The notes: a model not told the origin generated them from the sequence alone. A DNA stretch of 64,000 nt from Corynebacterium breve (GCF_030252165.1 NZ_CP126969.1:1798001-1862000), one strand, 5' to 3'; shown: positions 33,000-43,143, counted from the first letter of the stretch. Translations and numbers: made by a program.

Positions 33000-33377
33000 C
33001 TACATCACCAAACAAGTCGCCATGGCGTAATCACCGTCGTGGCTAATGGAAAGCGACTGCGCCACCGGAGCCACCGCAGCCACCGCACCATGCAACTGCA
33101 CTGCGACACGCCCGAACCGGTCAGCGACCACTTCGATCTCCGCGAAATCCACCCGATCCGGTTCAATCACCGGCGGCAGCCCGTAAAGCGACTGCGACCA
33201 AGCCTTAATAAACGCCTCTTTCGCAGCCCATCGCCCCGCGAGGTGCTCGGCGCGATCCGGTTTTCCCCCTGCCACGCGCAACTCACGCGAGGTGAAGACC
33301 TGCTCAAAGGTCGATCCGGGCACCTCGAGCTGCGTCCGGAAGTCGGAGATGCAGACCAGATCTACGCCGATATGCAT
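33000..33377 (-). CDS. acpS: holo-[acyl-carrier-protein] synthase
   Basis: A 125-residue 4'-phosphopantetheinyl transferase that loads the prosthetic group onto the ACP domain of the fatty acid synthase. Motifs: MHIGVDLVCISDF at the start (metal-binding Asp), RELRVAG, and GRWAAKEAFIKAW near residues 48-60 (metal-binding Glu and Lys). Its ATG shares a base with the fas stop (TAATG), so the two are coupled, the same order as in other corynebacteria. Length is usual. Confidence 0.95.
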   Translation of the reverse strand: MHIGVDLVCISDFRTQLEVPGSTFEQVFTSRELRVAGGKPDRAEHLAGRWAAKEAFIKAWSQSLYGLPPVIEPDRVDFAEIEVVADRFGRVAVQLHGAVAAVAPVAQSLSISHDGDYAMATCLVM

Positions 33378-36300
33378 TACTCAGCAACTCCCGGCTTCAG
33401 CACGCCGTTGACTAGGCGGGCGGAGTCGTCGAGAAGCACTGCTGCCTCGAGCTCCTTGCCGCCGTGGCCAAGGTTGCGGTCGGCGGGACGCTCGTAAGGC
33501 GCCGGGCCGCCGTGGATGGCATCATTGATCCGCGCCAAGCCAGCTGTTTCGCGTACCGACGACTCCGCCAGCCACCTGTCTGCGTCGAGCCCCGCAGAGC
33601 GCAACGCCGCAACAAACGCCTCTGGGTGCACCACTGCAACCAGCGCCGACACGTGGCCGAAGCCCAACGAAGTGACTAGGCCGGCCTTCGCTTCGCAGGC
33701 GAGCGGAGAACGCAGCCAGACCATGTGGGAGTCCTCACGCAGCGCAGGGTCAACACAGTCGAGCGAGCGGTTCGCCGGAATCATCCCTGAGCGCAGCACC
33801 TGGGTCAGCCCCACCAGCTGGAACGCCGCAGCACCACCCTTGGCGTGCCCGGTGAGCGTCTTCTGCGAGATTACATACAAGGGGTTGCCAGCGGCACGCC
33901 CCAGGGACGCTGCGATGCGTTCGTGCAGGTCAGACTCGTTCGGATCGTTAGCATTGGTGGAGGTGTCGTGCTTGGAGACAATTGCGATTTCGTCGGGCGT
34001 GACGTCCAGCTCGCGCAAAGCGGTAGCAAGACGCGAGTCCACCCCGCCGCGTGCTGCGGACAGCGCGCCCAGACCTGGGGCAGGGATCGAGGTGTGCGCG
34101 CCATCAGCGAACGACTCCGCAAACCCGACCACGCCCAGGACAGGCAGGCCAAGCTCGTAGGCGACGGAACCACGCGCGAGGATCAGCACACCGCCGCCCT
34201 CCGACTCGACAAAGCCTCCCCGGCGACGATCGTTCGCGCGGGAGAAGAAGCGGTGCTCGATGCCCTTGGCCTCCATCTCGGCGGAATCGGCCGTAGCGGC
34301 CATGTCGCCGAAGCCAGTGATGCCTTCGATGGAGAGGTCGTCGATACCGCCGGCCACAACCACGTCGGCCTTGCCCAGCCGGATCTTGTCCATGCCCTCT
34401 TCCACCGACACCGCCGCGGTTGCACAAGCGGCAACCGGGTGGATCATTTGGCCATAACCACCGACATAGTCCTGCATGACGTGGGCCGCGACAACGTTGG
34501 GCAGCGACTCTTGGAGGATGTCGTTCGGGCGAGGCTCCGCAAGCAGCCCGTCAATGTAGAGCGCACGCAGCGACTCGACGCCGCCCATACCGGTACCCAT
34601 CGTGGAGGAAACACGCGCCGGATGCACGCTGCCCAGCAGTTCAGCGGGGCTAAATCCGGAGCTCAAGAACGCATCCACGGTGGCGATCAGGTTCCACTGC
34701 GCAACACGATCCAGGTTGTCAATCATGTCAGCCGGGATGCCCCACAGAGCCGGATCGAAATCCTCTGGGATCTGCCCGCCGACAAACCTGGTCATCGCCA
34801 CGCGACGAGGCACCCGCACCGGGGTACCGGCCTTGCGAGTCACTGTCCACTCCGCACCATCGAAAGATGCCACGGTGTGTTCTGGATCGGATTCGACAAA
34901 CGAACGCGCCGTTTCCCGATCTCCCACCGTGAAGCTCATGTCGTGCTCTAAGTAGATGGTGGTCAGCTCAGGCGCAAGGTTGTCTACCATGTGGAAGTCA
35001 TCGTGGAAGCGTCGCACGCCCACGCGCGCCAGCACCTCGTCGTGGTACTTTTCAAAAATGTCCTCTTCGGCCACGTCGTTGCCCTCGGCATCGACCCACT
35101 GGCCGTCCTCGTAGGCGATCAGCCCCATGGACCAAGCCAACTCGGTCACCCCTGCGGCGGTGAGATCGCCGGAGAGTTCCACGTCGAAGCGAGTGCGCGA
35201 CGATCCATACGGTCCGATCTCCGCGGCGCCAACAATGACAACCATGTCCTTCGGGTCGATCGTGACGTCGAAGTCCGGCTTCGTCCACTCGATGCGCTTA
35301 TACGGGGTCGGCAGAGCCTGCGCGGTCGCGGGCTCGTCGTCAAGCTTGTCGACGATGCCCCCGCCCTGCAATTCTCGCGCCAGTTCAGGGAGGTTGATGT
35401 CAGCCTGCCCCAGTCCGCCGGTGAAATCAGCGGTGACCGGGGACTCGGCCGCCTGGGCCCGGACCTCGGCGGCGGCTTGGCTGATGAGCAGCTGTGCCAT
35501 CTCTTCGGTGGAGTAAGTGGTCACGCCCTTCGCCTCGACGGCATCAACGAGCGGGTCATTGCCACCCATCAATCCGGTGCCACGCACCCAGCCGATTAGT
35601 GCATGGACCACACTGGTGCGATCGCCCCAGACCGGCTCGGCGTGCCAACGGGTCACCATCGCGTCCAGGGCTGCCTTGGCTTCGCCATAAGCGCCGTCGC
35701 CACCAAAGCGACCGCGGTTCGGGCTACCCGGCAGGACAACGTGGAGGCGATTGCCCACATGCGTATCAACACCAAGTTGAGATAGTCCGGCAATGAGACG
35801 CTCCACTGCCCACAGCAGCAAGCGCATCTGAGATTCGGCGCTCGGGCCAGCGTCAGCAAGGGTGCCCGTGACGCGCGGAGCAGCGAACGGGAACAGCAGT
35901 GTCGGCACCATCGCGGGCTTTGTTACCTTCTTCGCGCCACCCACAGTGGCGGATTGCTCCGCGCCGATCCACTCGATCAGCTGGTCAAGGTCATGCATCG
36001 CGCTAAGATTCGCCGGCACAACCCACAGCGCAGCGTTGCCGCGGGCGTGGGTACGGTAGAGGTCCTTGTAGAACTCAAGGCGCTTGTGGCCTAGGTGCGA
36101 GGTGGTCACGATGACAGTCGCGCCACCTGCGAGAAGTTGGCCGGTGACCGCTGCGCCAATGCCGTTGGGGGAAGCGCCGGTGACCACGGCGATGTCGTCA
36201 GCGAACTCGAGTGGGTCCATGTCGCGGGCCTGGTCGGCCTGCGTGGTGTTGCCAAAGAACTCAGCGATGCGAGCTGCTTCCTCGCCGGCACCGGTGATGT

Positions 36301-39300
36301 CGATGTCGAGACCGCGTGCGATGTCTTCGCGGGCTGAGGCCCACCGGTCGTCGAGAAGCACTGCTTGGTGAGCGTCGAAGCTTGGCGCTACCTGTCGAGG
36401 CCAATCGGAGCCGAGCTCGCGCGTCACAAGCTCCATGAGATCCTGCTCGGGTTCGTCGAAGGATTCCGCCACGATGTGCTCATGGCCTAGGCGTCGCAGC
36501 AGTTCACGGGCAGTTTCGGCAAGCACGCCTGCTTCACCGGTGAGCTGCTCGGCGAATTCACCGAGGGCGGCGGAGTCAACCACTCCGCCAGCCGCACCAC
36601 CAGCGGAAGGCAGAGCGACGGAGATGCCACGGGATTGAGCCACGGACTGCACCGCGGCATCGATCAGTGCGTCGAGTTCTGCGGCGGTGGAGGCCTCAGG
36701 CAGGGTAGCAAGCTCACCTCCCCGCAGCGATGCGCCCTCGCGGGTACCCATGACAATCGCCGCGGTGACGTGGTCAGCCCAGCCTTGGCCGAGCTGCCAC
36801 GCGTTGGTTACGCGCTCGGCGATGTAGGCCGGTTTCTTCCCGGTCGGGCCGGTGATACGGCGCAGCGCGTCTGCTACGGAGTCACCGAGCACAGGCCCGA
36901 AGGCCTTGTAGCCCTTGGCCATCTTGGTCACGGTGGCTTTTAGCTCGTCGAGGGCTGCGTCGGCGGCACCATCGATCGCGCCCAGACCGAATTCGACGCC
37001 AAGGTCCAGCAGCAACTGGTTGCGTCGCGACGACACGCCTTCCACCAACGTCTCGATGGAGTCGGTGGTGCCCATCTGATCTGGGCGGACCTTGGTCCAC
37101 ACGCTCACCAGCATTTCAGTGGCATCAGCTGGGGTGAACGCGATGTCGGCCGGGCGTTCACCGCTTCCCGAGGACACGGGCGCAGGGGCTGGTTGCTCGG
37201 TTGGGGCTGGGTTGACGGCTTGGACTACTTCGGCAGGAGAATCGTCGACAAGTTCTTCGACCTCGCGGACAACCTCGTCGGTGGCGAACACCAGTGCACG
37301 ATCGCGTTCGAGGTTGAGCACGGACAATTCGGCGCCGCGGAATTTTGGCAACAACAGGGTTTGGCCCAGCATGTTGGCCAGGGTCGGCGAAGCACCAACG
37401 CCCACCTCGACGAAGGATTCGATGCCAAGGGCAGTGAGCAGCAGCTCTTGGGTCTCGATCCAACGCACCGGAGAAGCAAACTGCCATGCGAGCAGCTCGA
37501 TTAGCACTGTGCGGCCGAGCTTCATGCGGTCTTGTGCGGCCGCGTCAAAGTCAGCGAGAATCTCTGCGATATAGGGAGACTCAACGACCTCGGCGATAGC
37601 TGCAACGAAGTCCTGTGTGAGTTCGAACGGGCGGGCCACAAGGTTTGGGATGTAGTGTCCGTCAAGAACGTCAAGGTTGAACTCCGCTGGGATCAGGGAG
37701 TCCAGGTGCGCGCGGAAGTCGTCCACACCGCCGAGGAGTCTGGAGGAGTGGAATGGCACGTCGATGCCCGGGATCATCACGAGTGCGCGCTGGCCAGGGC
37801 CACGACGCTCCGCGTCGGCTGCGAGGGCACGCAAACCGGCCAAGGTTCCAGCGACGGCGTACTGGCGGCCGTCGATGTTGTAGTTGACGATCTCTAAGAA
37901 CTCGCCCGTGGCCTGTGAGAGCTCGGAGATGTACTCTTCGACATCTGCGCCGGAAAGCCCCATCTTGTACGGGCGCAGGGCAGCGAGCGCATAGTTGGAG
38001 GTGCCATCAAGGTCGCGTTCGACTAGGCGGTGCATGGTAAGTCCACGTCGGTAGACAATCTCCACGACGCCTTCCAACGAGAGCACTTCGGCGTACGCGG
38101 CGAGCGCGTTGTACTCGCCTACAGAGTGGCCCGCGAAGTACGCCTGCTCGTTGAGCACACCGGCTTCGCGCATTTCAGCGATCTGCGCACAGCCCAGGGT
38201 TGCCATCGCCACTTGGGTGAACTGGGTGAGGAAGAGCGCGCCGTCCGGGTGATGGAACTTTTCGCCATCGACAACAACCTCGTGTGGGTTATTGCGCACG
38301 ATCTCCAGGATGGAAAAGCCCAGCTTCTCGCGGGTGTGTTGATCGGCGCGGTCCCAGACTTTACGGGCAGCTGCCGAGGACGCGTAGGCCTCCATGCCCA
38401 TCCCCTGTGACTGGATACCTTGGCCTGGGAAGCCGTAGAAAGTTGTCTTCTCGCGCATCACGGCGGTGGCCGTCACCGCGAGCTGACCATCAGCGGTCAC
38501 CGTTACGGTGCGGACCTCCCCGCGGCCCGCGCGGTTGTCGATACCAGTGCGCTCGACATCGATCTCGACCTCTTGACCAGGCAGGATCATCGCGAGCATC
38601 GTGGCGGTGTACTCGACTACCTCTCCCCCGGCTTGTGCGGCCATGAGCTGACCAATCGCCGAAGTCCACATCCCGTGCACGATCACGCCGCCATCGAGGC
38701 CGGCAAGCCGCGCCGCGTTGTCAGAAACGTGAATCGGGTTGCGGTCACCAGACACCACTGCAAACGGCACCATTGATTCCGGCGTGATAACCCGCGCATA
38801 ACCGCGATGCGAACGAGGGGTATCCACCACGCTCGGCAGCGCCGAGGTGTTCGTGCGTGCGGTGGTCTTACCAGCACGACCGCGGATAGCAAAGCGCTCG
38901 GACAGTGTCGCCAAGTCTTCGCCGTCGGCGGTGATTTCGGCGCGCACGATGACAAGGCGGCCGAGATCCGTATCGGCTACCTCGTCGGTATGGGCTGTGA
39001 TCGTCAAGGTGACGTCGTCGCTAGGCAAAGGTGCCAACATGGTCACGTGGTGCTCTAAATGAACCAACGAAAGCATGCCTTCAACGACCAGTGCTTCGGT
39101 CCCCGGGATCTTCGCATCCGCCACGGCTGCAAATACTGCAGGCCATGCCTTGCCGACGAGCACGTCCGGCGCTCCCCCACGCGCACCCGGCAGGTAGCCG
39201 GCGGTGACATTGTCGTAGTCGGCGCGATCAGCAGTGGTCAGTGGAACAGTCCAGGTAGCGATGCCATCAGTAACTGGCGCTAGTTCCCCACCAGCGGCAA

Positions 39301-42172
39301 CGCGGGTGAGTTCGAGCATCGCCTGTTCAGCGTCTTCTTGCGTGACATATGGGCTCAGCGCTGGATCCACAGGAGCGGTAATGCGGATGGCCAGGTCAGT
39401 CTGGCCCACGTTGACCACAAGCTCCGCGGTGGTCTGGTCGATATCGACCAGCTGGTAGTCGGAATCGCCAAGGCGAGCGACAAGGTTGGTCTGTTCGCGT
39501 CCTACCCAGTTGATTCCCGGCGCGCGGAGGATGCGTTGGGAGGCGGTGGAGTCGTCGATAAGCGGCTCGGTGCTCACAGCCTCGATGCCCGCCTGCTCGA
39601 ATCGTCCGAGTAGTTCCGCGACGGGTTCGTTGGCGCGCTCGATGCCGCTGACAGCGACGATGCCCGGGATGATGCAGACTTCGTCGGCATCGTATCGTTC
39701 GTCGTGAGCTTGCCACAGCGAGTCGCTGCGCCACGTGCGGCGGACGTCCTTGTCGATGACCGGCACAAATGGAACCGGCTTGCCCGGGCGTAGGCAGAGT
39801 CGAACAAACCAGTCGCGGTCGGCTGGGTGAAGGAGGTCGGTTGCCGCGGCTGGGTATGCGGTAACGAGCGCGTCGATAAGCGCGGCAGGGTCGTCGTCGA
39901 AGGTTGCGGCGATGACCGGAGCAAATTCGCCGTGGTCTTGGTCGATGAGGCGGGCTTCGGCGCGGGTGAGCATCTCGGCAAAGCGCGTGAACCACGTGAT
40001 GTCCACCCACGGCGCGGCGAGTTCAGCGTAGCGACGCAGCCACGCCTCGTAGGTCATGGACTGAGTGTCGCCGAAATATGGCTTGCAGGTGTGGGAGATC
40101 GCTTCGATGATGTCGTCGCGACGCTTTTCGACGAGCTCCTGGTCCCCAGCAACCTCGTCCAGGATACGGCCGGCGCGCGCCCACGCATTGTCAATCTCGT
40201 AGAGGTCCGCGCCGAGCTGGGAACGACCGGATGCCATCCCGTCACGACCCTCACCCGCGCCGACCCAGCCTTCAATGCCCTTGGTTTCCACAAGGAGCCG
40301 CTTGACAGATTCGCTGGCGGTTGATTCCTTGGTCGCCATTGCTGCGGTACCCACGAGGATGCCGTCGACGGGCATCGCCGGCAGGTCGTGCTTCTTCGCC
40401 CACTCACCGGTGAGATACTGCGCGGCGATTTCCGGCGACCCGATGCCGCCACCCACGGCCAAAATGATGTTGTCGCGTTGACGAGCCTCCTCGTAGGTGG
40501 CAATGAGGAGTTCGTCCAAGTCCTCCCACGAGTGGTGCCCGCCTGCCTTGCCGCCTTCGACCTGCATGATAATCGGAGTATCCGGCAGGGCGTCGGCAAG
40601 CTTGAAGGCCTTGCGGATCTGGCTGATCGCACCCGGCTTGAACGCCACCCATGGGATACCTTCAGCGCGGAGAGATTCCACGAGCGCGACAGCTTCATCG
40701 TGCGGTGGGAAACCTGCGGAGACCACAACGCCATCAATCGGGGCGCCGTTGGCCCGGGCACGCGGGACTAATCGCTTGCCTTCGATCTGGCTGCGCCACT
40801 GTTGAGGGTTTAAGAACATTGAGTTGAACTGCGCGTTGACGCCTGGCTCGAGCATGTCGGCCAAGCGCTGCAGGTTTTCCTCAAGGATCTGGTCGGTGAC
40901 TTGGCCGCCTCCGGCGAGTTCCGCCCAGTGGCCGGCATTAGCCGCTGCTGCCACAATCTCGGGGTCAACAGTGCTCGGAGTCATTCCCGCGAGCATGATC
41001 GGGCTGCGCCCCGTGACCTCGGTCAGGCGCGTCGACAAGCGGGTGCTCTCGCCACGCTTGACGACGACCGGCTGGTACTTTTCATACTTCCCAGGAGTCT
41101 GGGGGGCGAGGCCGACGTCGAAAAGCTGTGCTTGGCCTTCGTTATCGCAGATCGTCAGCACACCGATGCCGAGGCCAGCGACGTTGGCGCGAGTGAGCTT
41201 AGCCACGCCACCGGATGGTCCGATCTCCAGCACCCAGCGCACATTCTGGTCCGCGAGCTGGCGAGTTTCCGCAAGCCAATCGATACTTTCGGTCAAGACA
41301 TGCTCCGCGAGGTCGCGCGCCAGATCGGCGTCGATGCCTACTTGCTCAGCCCACTCAACGACCTGTTCTACCGCCGGCTGCATCGCCGGGTGGTGGAATG
41401 CAGCCTGCACCGACAATGGATTGATAATCGGCGCAAACGGGAGGCCACCACGCTCCTTGTTTTCTACGGCCTTCCTGTCTTTGGCCGAAGCGCCCTCAAG
41501 CCGCGCCGCGACCATTTCCAGCTCTGCCGGAGCGCCGCATACGACAAAGGAATCGCGAGAATTGCGTAGCCCAATCACCGCGTTGGTGCCTGCTAGGGCC
41601 TGCACAACTTGTACCTCGGTAACCTTGGCCAGCGCCATCATCGGGCTGGAATCGTGGTCGCGGACCAAACCGGCCATCCGACCCGTACGAGTGATCGCTG
41701 CACCGATCAGCTGCGCAATGGCAAGCACAGTCGCTGGATCATTCTCCAACGCCGCGACACCAAGTACGCCTTGAGAATGCCCAATTGCCGCCACACGCTG
41801 GCTCACATCCAGCCCCTGTTGCTGCGCCGATTCCAAGACCGCAAGCTGCGCAATCAAGATGCCCGGCACGCTTACGGCTGCATCAAAGGCATCAAACGCT
41901 GGGCTTTCCGACGATTCCGCCCACGCAATCGGCTGGAACCCGTAGGGACGGTAAGGCGCGAGTGAGTTCTCTAGTGGGGCTAACTGCGCGGAGGCTTCGT
42001 CGACAATTGCGTTCAAGGCCGGTGCGACACCGGCCGCGAGAGTAGTCCGCAGCGTGCCCAGCCAGTCATACCCTTGGCCAGAGAACGACAGCGCGAAGCC
42101 CTCTTTCTGATCTCCATTCCCAAGCCGGCTAATCAAACGTTCTTGACCTGAGTAAATGCTCGTAATAGTCAC
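33377..42172 (-). CDS. fas: type I fatty acid synthase (multidomain, FasA-like)
   Basis: A 2,931-residue polypeptide that makes fatty acids from acetyl- and malonyl-CoA in the cytosol, the first stage of lipid and mycolate synthesis. In order: acetyltransferase with GHSQG near residue 129; FMN enoyl reductase (TPSTVDPEIVAAAANAGHW near 400, GGG stretch near 577); MaoC dehydratase (SGDRNPIHVS near 1140); malonyl/palmitoyl transferase (GFPGQGIQSQGMG near 1250, GHSVGEYNAL near 1350); ACP (EGVSSRRNQ, attachment Ser near 1710); ketoreductase (VVTGASPNGIGAAV near 2000); ketosynthase (CATAAVS near 2583, KHDTST near 2735, TGHAKGG near 2775). The start is GTG at 42172 with AGGAG 10 bases upstream; an upstream TTG at 42232 is weaker. 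No module is missing. Confidence 0.96.
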   Translation of the reverse strand: MTITSIYSGQERLISRLGNGDQKEGFALSFSGQGYDWLGTLRTTLAAGVAPALNAIVDEASAQLAPLENSLAPYRPYGFQPIAWAESSESPAFDAFDAAVSVPGILIAQLAVLESAQQQGLDVSQRVAAIGHSQGVLGVAALENDPATVLAIAQLIGAAITRTGRMAGLVRDHDSSPMMALAKVTEVQVVQALAGTNAVIGLRNSRDSFVVCGAPAELEMVAARLEGASAKDRKAVENKERGGLPFAPIINPLSVQAAFHHPAMQPAVEQVVEWAEQVGIDADLARDLAEHVLTESIDWLAETRQLADQNVRWVLEIGPSGGVAKLTRANVAGLGIGVLTICDNEGQAQLFDVGLAPQTPGKYEKYQPVVVKRGESTRLSTRLTEVTGRSPIMLAGMTPSTVDPEIVAAAANAGHWAELAGGGQVTDQILEENLQRLADMLEPGVNAQFNSMFLNPQQWRSQIEGKRLVPRARANGAPIDGVVVSAGFPPHDEAVALVESLRAEGIPWVAFKPGAISQIRKAFKLADALPDTPIIMQVEGGKAGGHHSWEDLDELLIATYEEARQRDNIILAVGGGIGSPEIAAQYLTGEWAKKHDLPAMPVDGILVGTAAMATKESTASESVKRLLVETKGIEGWVGAGEGRDGMASGRSQLGADLYEIDNAWARAGRILDEVAGDQELVEKRRDDIIEAISHTCKPYFGDTQSMTYEAWLRRYAELAAPWVDITWFTRFAEMLTRAEARLIDQDHGEFAPVIAATFDDDPAALIDALVTAYPAAATDLLHPADRDWFVRLCLRPGKPVPFVPVIDKDVRRTWRSDSLWQAHDERYDADEVCIIPGIVAVSGIERANEPVAELLGRFEQAGIEAVSTEPLIDDSTASQRILRAPGINWVGREQTNLVARLGDSDYQLVDIDQTTAELVVNVGQTDLAIRITAPVDPALSPYVTQEDAEQAMLELTRVAAGGELAPVTDGIATWTVPLTTADRADYDNVTAGYLPGARGGAPDVLVGKAWPAVFAAVADAKIPGTEALVVEGMLSLVHLEHHVTMLAPLPSDDVTLTITAHTDEVADTDLGRLVIVRAEITADGEDLATLSERFAIRGRAGKTTARTNTSALPSVVDTPRSHRGYARVITPESMVPFAVVSGDRNPIHVSDNAARLAGLDGGVIVHGMWTSAIGQLMAAQAGGEVVEYTATMLAMILPGQEVEIDVERTGIDNRAGRGEVRTVTVTADGQLAVTATAVMREKTTFYGFPGQGIQSQGMGMEAYASSAAARKVWDRADQHTREKLGFSILEIVRNNPHEVVVDGEKFHHPDGALFLTQFTQVAMATLGCAQIAEMREAGVLNEQAYFAGHSVGEYNALAAYAEVLSLEGVVEIVYRRGLTMHRLVERDLDGTSNYALAALRPYKMGLSGADVEEYISELSQATGEFLEIVNYNIDGRQYAVAGTLAGLRALAADAERRGPGQRALVMIPGIDVPFHSSRLLGGVDDFRAHLDSLIPAEFNLDVLDGHYIPNLVARPFELTQDFVAAIAEVVESPYIAEILADFDAAAQDRMKLGRTVLIELLAWQFASPVRWIETQELLLTALGIESFVEVGVGASPTLANMLGQTLLLPKFRGAELSVLNLERDRALVFATDEVVREVEELVDDSPAEVVQAVNPAPTEQPAPAPVSSGSGERPADIAFTPADATEMLVSVWTKVRPDQMGTTDSIETLVEGVSSRRNQLLLDLGVEFGLGAIDGAADAALDELKATVTKMAKGYKAFGPVLGDSVADALRRITGPTGKKPAYIAERVTNAWQLGQGWADHVTAAIVMGTREGASLRGGELATLPEASTAAELDALIDAAVQSVAQSRGISVALPSAGGAAGGVVDSAALGEFAEQLTGEAGVLAETARELLRRLGHEHIVAESFDEPEQDLMELVTRELGSDWPRQVAPSFDAHQAVLLDDRWASAREDIARGLDIDITGAGEEAARIAEFFGNTTQADQARDMDPLEFADDIAVVTGASPNGIGAAVTGQLLAGGATVIVTTSHLGHKRLEFYKDLYRTHARGNAALWVVPANLSAMHDLDQLIEWIGAEQSATVGGAKKVTKPAMVPTLLFPFAAPRVTGTLADAGPSAESQMRLLLWAVERLIAGLSQLGVDTHVGNRLHVVLPGSPNRGRFGGDGAYGEAKAALDAMVTRWHAEPVWGDRTSVVHALIGWVRGTGLMGGNDPLVDAVEAKGVTTYSTEEMAQLLISQAAAEVRAQAAESPVTADFTGGLGQADINLPELARELQGGGIVDKLDDEPATAQALPTPYKRIEWTKPDFDVTIDPKDMVVIVGAAEIGPYGSSRTRFDVELSGDLTAAGVTELAWSMGLIAYEDGQWVDAEGNDVAEEDIFEKYHDEVLARVGVRRFHDDFHMVDNLAPELTTIYLEHDMSFTVGDRETARSFVESDPEHTVASFDGAEWTVTRKAGTPVRVPRRVAMTRFVGGQIPEDFDPALWGIPADMIDNLDRVAQWNLIATVDAFLSSGFSPAELLGSVHPARVSSTMGTGMGGVESLRALYIDGLLAEPRPNDILQESLPNVVAAHVMQDYVGGYGQMIHPVAACATAAVSVEEGMDKIRLGKADVVVAGGIDDLSIEGITGFGDMAATADSAEMEAKGIEHRFFSRANDRRRGGFVESEGGGVLILARGSVAYELGLPVLGVVGFAESFADGAHTSIPAPGLGALSAARGGVDSRLATALRELDVTPDEIAIVSKHDTSTNANDPNESDLHERIAASLGRAAGNPLYVISQKTLTGHAKGGAAAFQLVGLTQVLRSGMIPANRSLDCVDPALREDSHMVWLRSPLACEAKAGLVTSLGFGHVSALVAVVHPEAFVAALRSAGLDADRWLAESSVRETAGLARINDAIHGGPAPYERPADRNLGHGGKELEAAVLLDDSARLVNGVLKPGVAE

Positions 42173-42269
42173 AGTGTGAGGGCTCCTACTAACAGTGGAT
42201 CGGGGACTTACGACGGTTGACTCCCCACACAATCATGAGGAAAGCGTCACCTTTTGCTCGTGAGGCAGA

Positions 42270-42298
42270 ATTCTACTCTGTCGGACACCGTCCGGTCA
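42270..42298 (-). promoter_or_regulatory. candidate fas promoter with palindromic operator
   Basis: On the minus strand TGACCG (42298-42293) and TAGAAT (42275-42270) are 17 bases apart. Between and overlapping them is the palindrome CGGAC-GGT-GTCCG (42282-42294), a likely repressor site. FasR is the natural candidate, but I cannot confirm its consensus from memory. Confidence 0.45.
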
Positions 42299-42328
42299 TT
42301 TCGCCACCCAAACTTGACGGTAAGTACA

Positions 42329-42620
42329 CCTAACGCGGTGGTTAAAACCCGTCTAACGGCCACGCACACGCCGTGTGGGCGCCCCAGGCACCCTTGCCCG
42401 CACCGAGGGACTACGCCGCAGCGTCGACGATGACCGTGGCTACTCCGGCCCGACAACAAAGAACCCCGAGCACTGGGATAGTCACTGGGCCACTGACCAT
42501 CTCTCCTCGTTGGACAAACTCGCGTTCTGGCTTGACGAAACTAGCTTCATGCCACCGAAGTCCCGGAAGCAAACCAGGCGTAAAAACCCGGTCGGCTTAG
42601 GCCGTAACTGCGGCACAAGC
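42329..42620 (+). pseudogene. plasmid replicase fragment, C-terminal part
   Basis: Read with two frameshifts, this gives PNAVV, then NGHAHAVWAPQ, then TEGLRRSVDDDRGYSG, TKNPEHWDSHWATDHL and NPVGLGRNC, which resembles the core and C-terminal parts of Rep proteins of corynebacterial theta plasmids. A base is missing near 42346 (a G would give VVENPSNGHAH) and the frame changes again near 42385. It lies immediately upstream of the fas promoter. The matching N-terminal part is found further downstream (42789-42965), so the gene is permuted. Confidence 0.7.
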
Positions 42621-42788
42621 GATCAACGTCGAGATGTTCATAGAGCCGCTGCCGACCACCGGGGTTGACCATATCGCCAGGTCAATCCACAAATGGATTA
42701 TCACCAAGTCCCGACCGAACCATCGCAGTTATTGATGTAACTGGACAAAAGGCAGTCTTCGATCGAGCCGAAATCCTGGACATGGCCG

Positions 42789-42965
42789 CCCCTATGGCCA
42801 CTGGCGAGCGACGAGCTGCGCAACGGTATCTACCGCACCAGTCGCACGAAGGCGATGGGCAAGCGATACGTCGAAGCGAACCCGGACGCGGTGAGCAACC
42901 TCCTAGTCGTCGATATTGACCACCCAGATGCGCTTGTACGGGCTCTGTGGGACCGGGATGGGTGG
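42789..42965 (+). pseudogene. plasmid replicase fragment, N-terminal part
   Basis: One frame reads PLWPLASDELRNGIYRTSR, then TKAMGKRYVEANPDAV, SNLLVVDIDHPDALV and RALWDRDGW, the N-terminal half of the same plasmid Rep family. It stops matching after RDGW, exactly where the fragment at 42329 takes up with PNAVV. No start codon or downstream body remains. Bases 42621-42788 between the fragments contain no clear gene. Confidence 0.7.
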
Positions 42966-43016
42966 AGACATCGCACGTGTCCACGCTAACCATTCCAAGG
43001 CCCAGGTGTGTCTGAG

Positions 43017-43068
43017 CGAGCATTGCGCAAATCCGTACCACCAGCCGAACGGATTTGCGCAATGCTCG
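43017..43068. repeat. 20-bp perfect hairpin beside the rep remnant
   Basis: The arms 43017-43036 and 43049-43068 pair without mismatch over 20 bases (CGAGCATTGCGCAAATCCGT in the left arm) around a 12-base loop. No T-run follows. It lies between the rep remnant and the tRNA-Leu terminator. The arm resembles that of the hairpin at 7058-7105 (both GxGC-T-TGC-AAA-CCGT). Confidence 0.7.
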
Positions 43069-43104
43069 TCCCGACTTGTACTCCACGAGCAAAAGGAGCA
43101 AGAA

Positions 43105-43136
43105 AAAGGCCCCCTACCTACTGGTAGGGGGCCTTT
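43105..43136. terminator. strong terminator of tRNA-Leu
   Basis: AAAGGCCCCCTACC (43105-43118) pairs perfectly with GGTAGGGGGCCTTT (43123-43136) around TACT. On the minus strand it follows tRNA-Leu and is trailed by TTTTTC; it could also work on the plus strand. Confidence 0.85.
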
Positions 43137-43143
43137 CGCTCGG

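Noticed and set aside
33845..34951. Long plus-strand open frame inside fas
   Set aside because: It is antisense to a conserved ketosynthase region, has no ribosome site or family motif, and comes from the high G+C codon pattern.
42375..42668. An intact 97-residue gene
   Set aside because: It is the frame-broken middle and C-terminal part of a plasmid Rep, without a start context or the N-terminal half.
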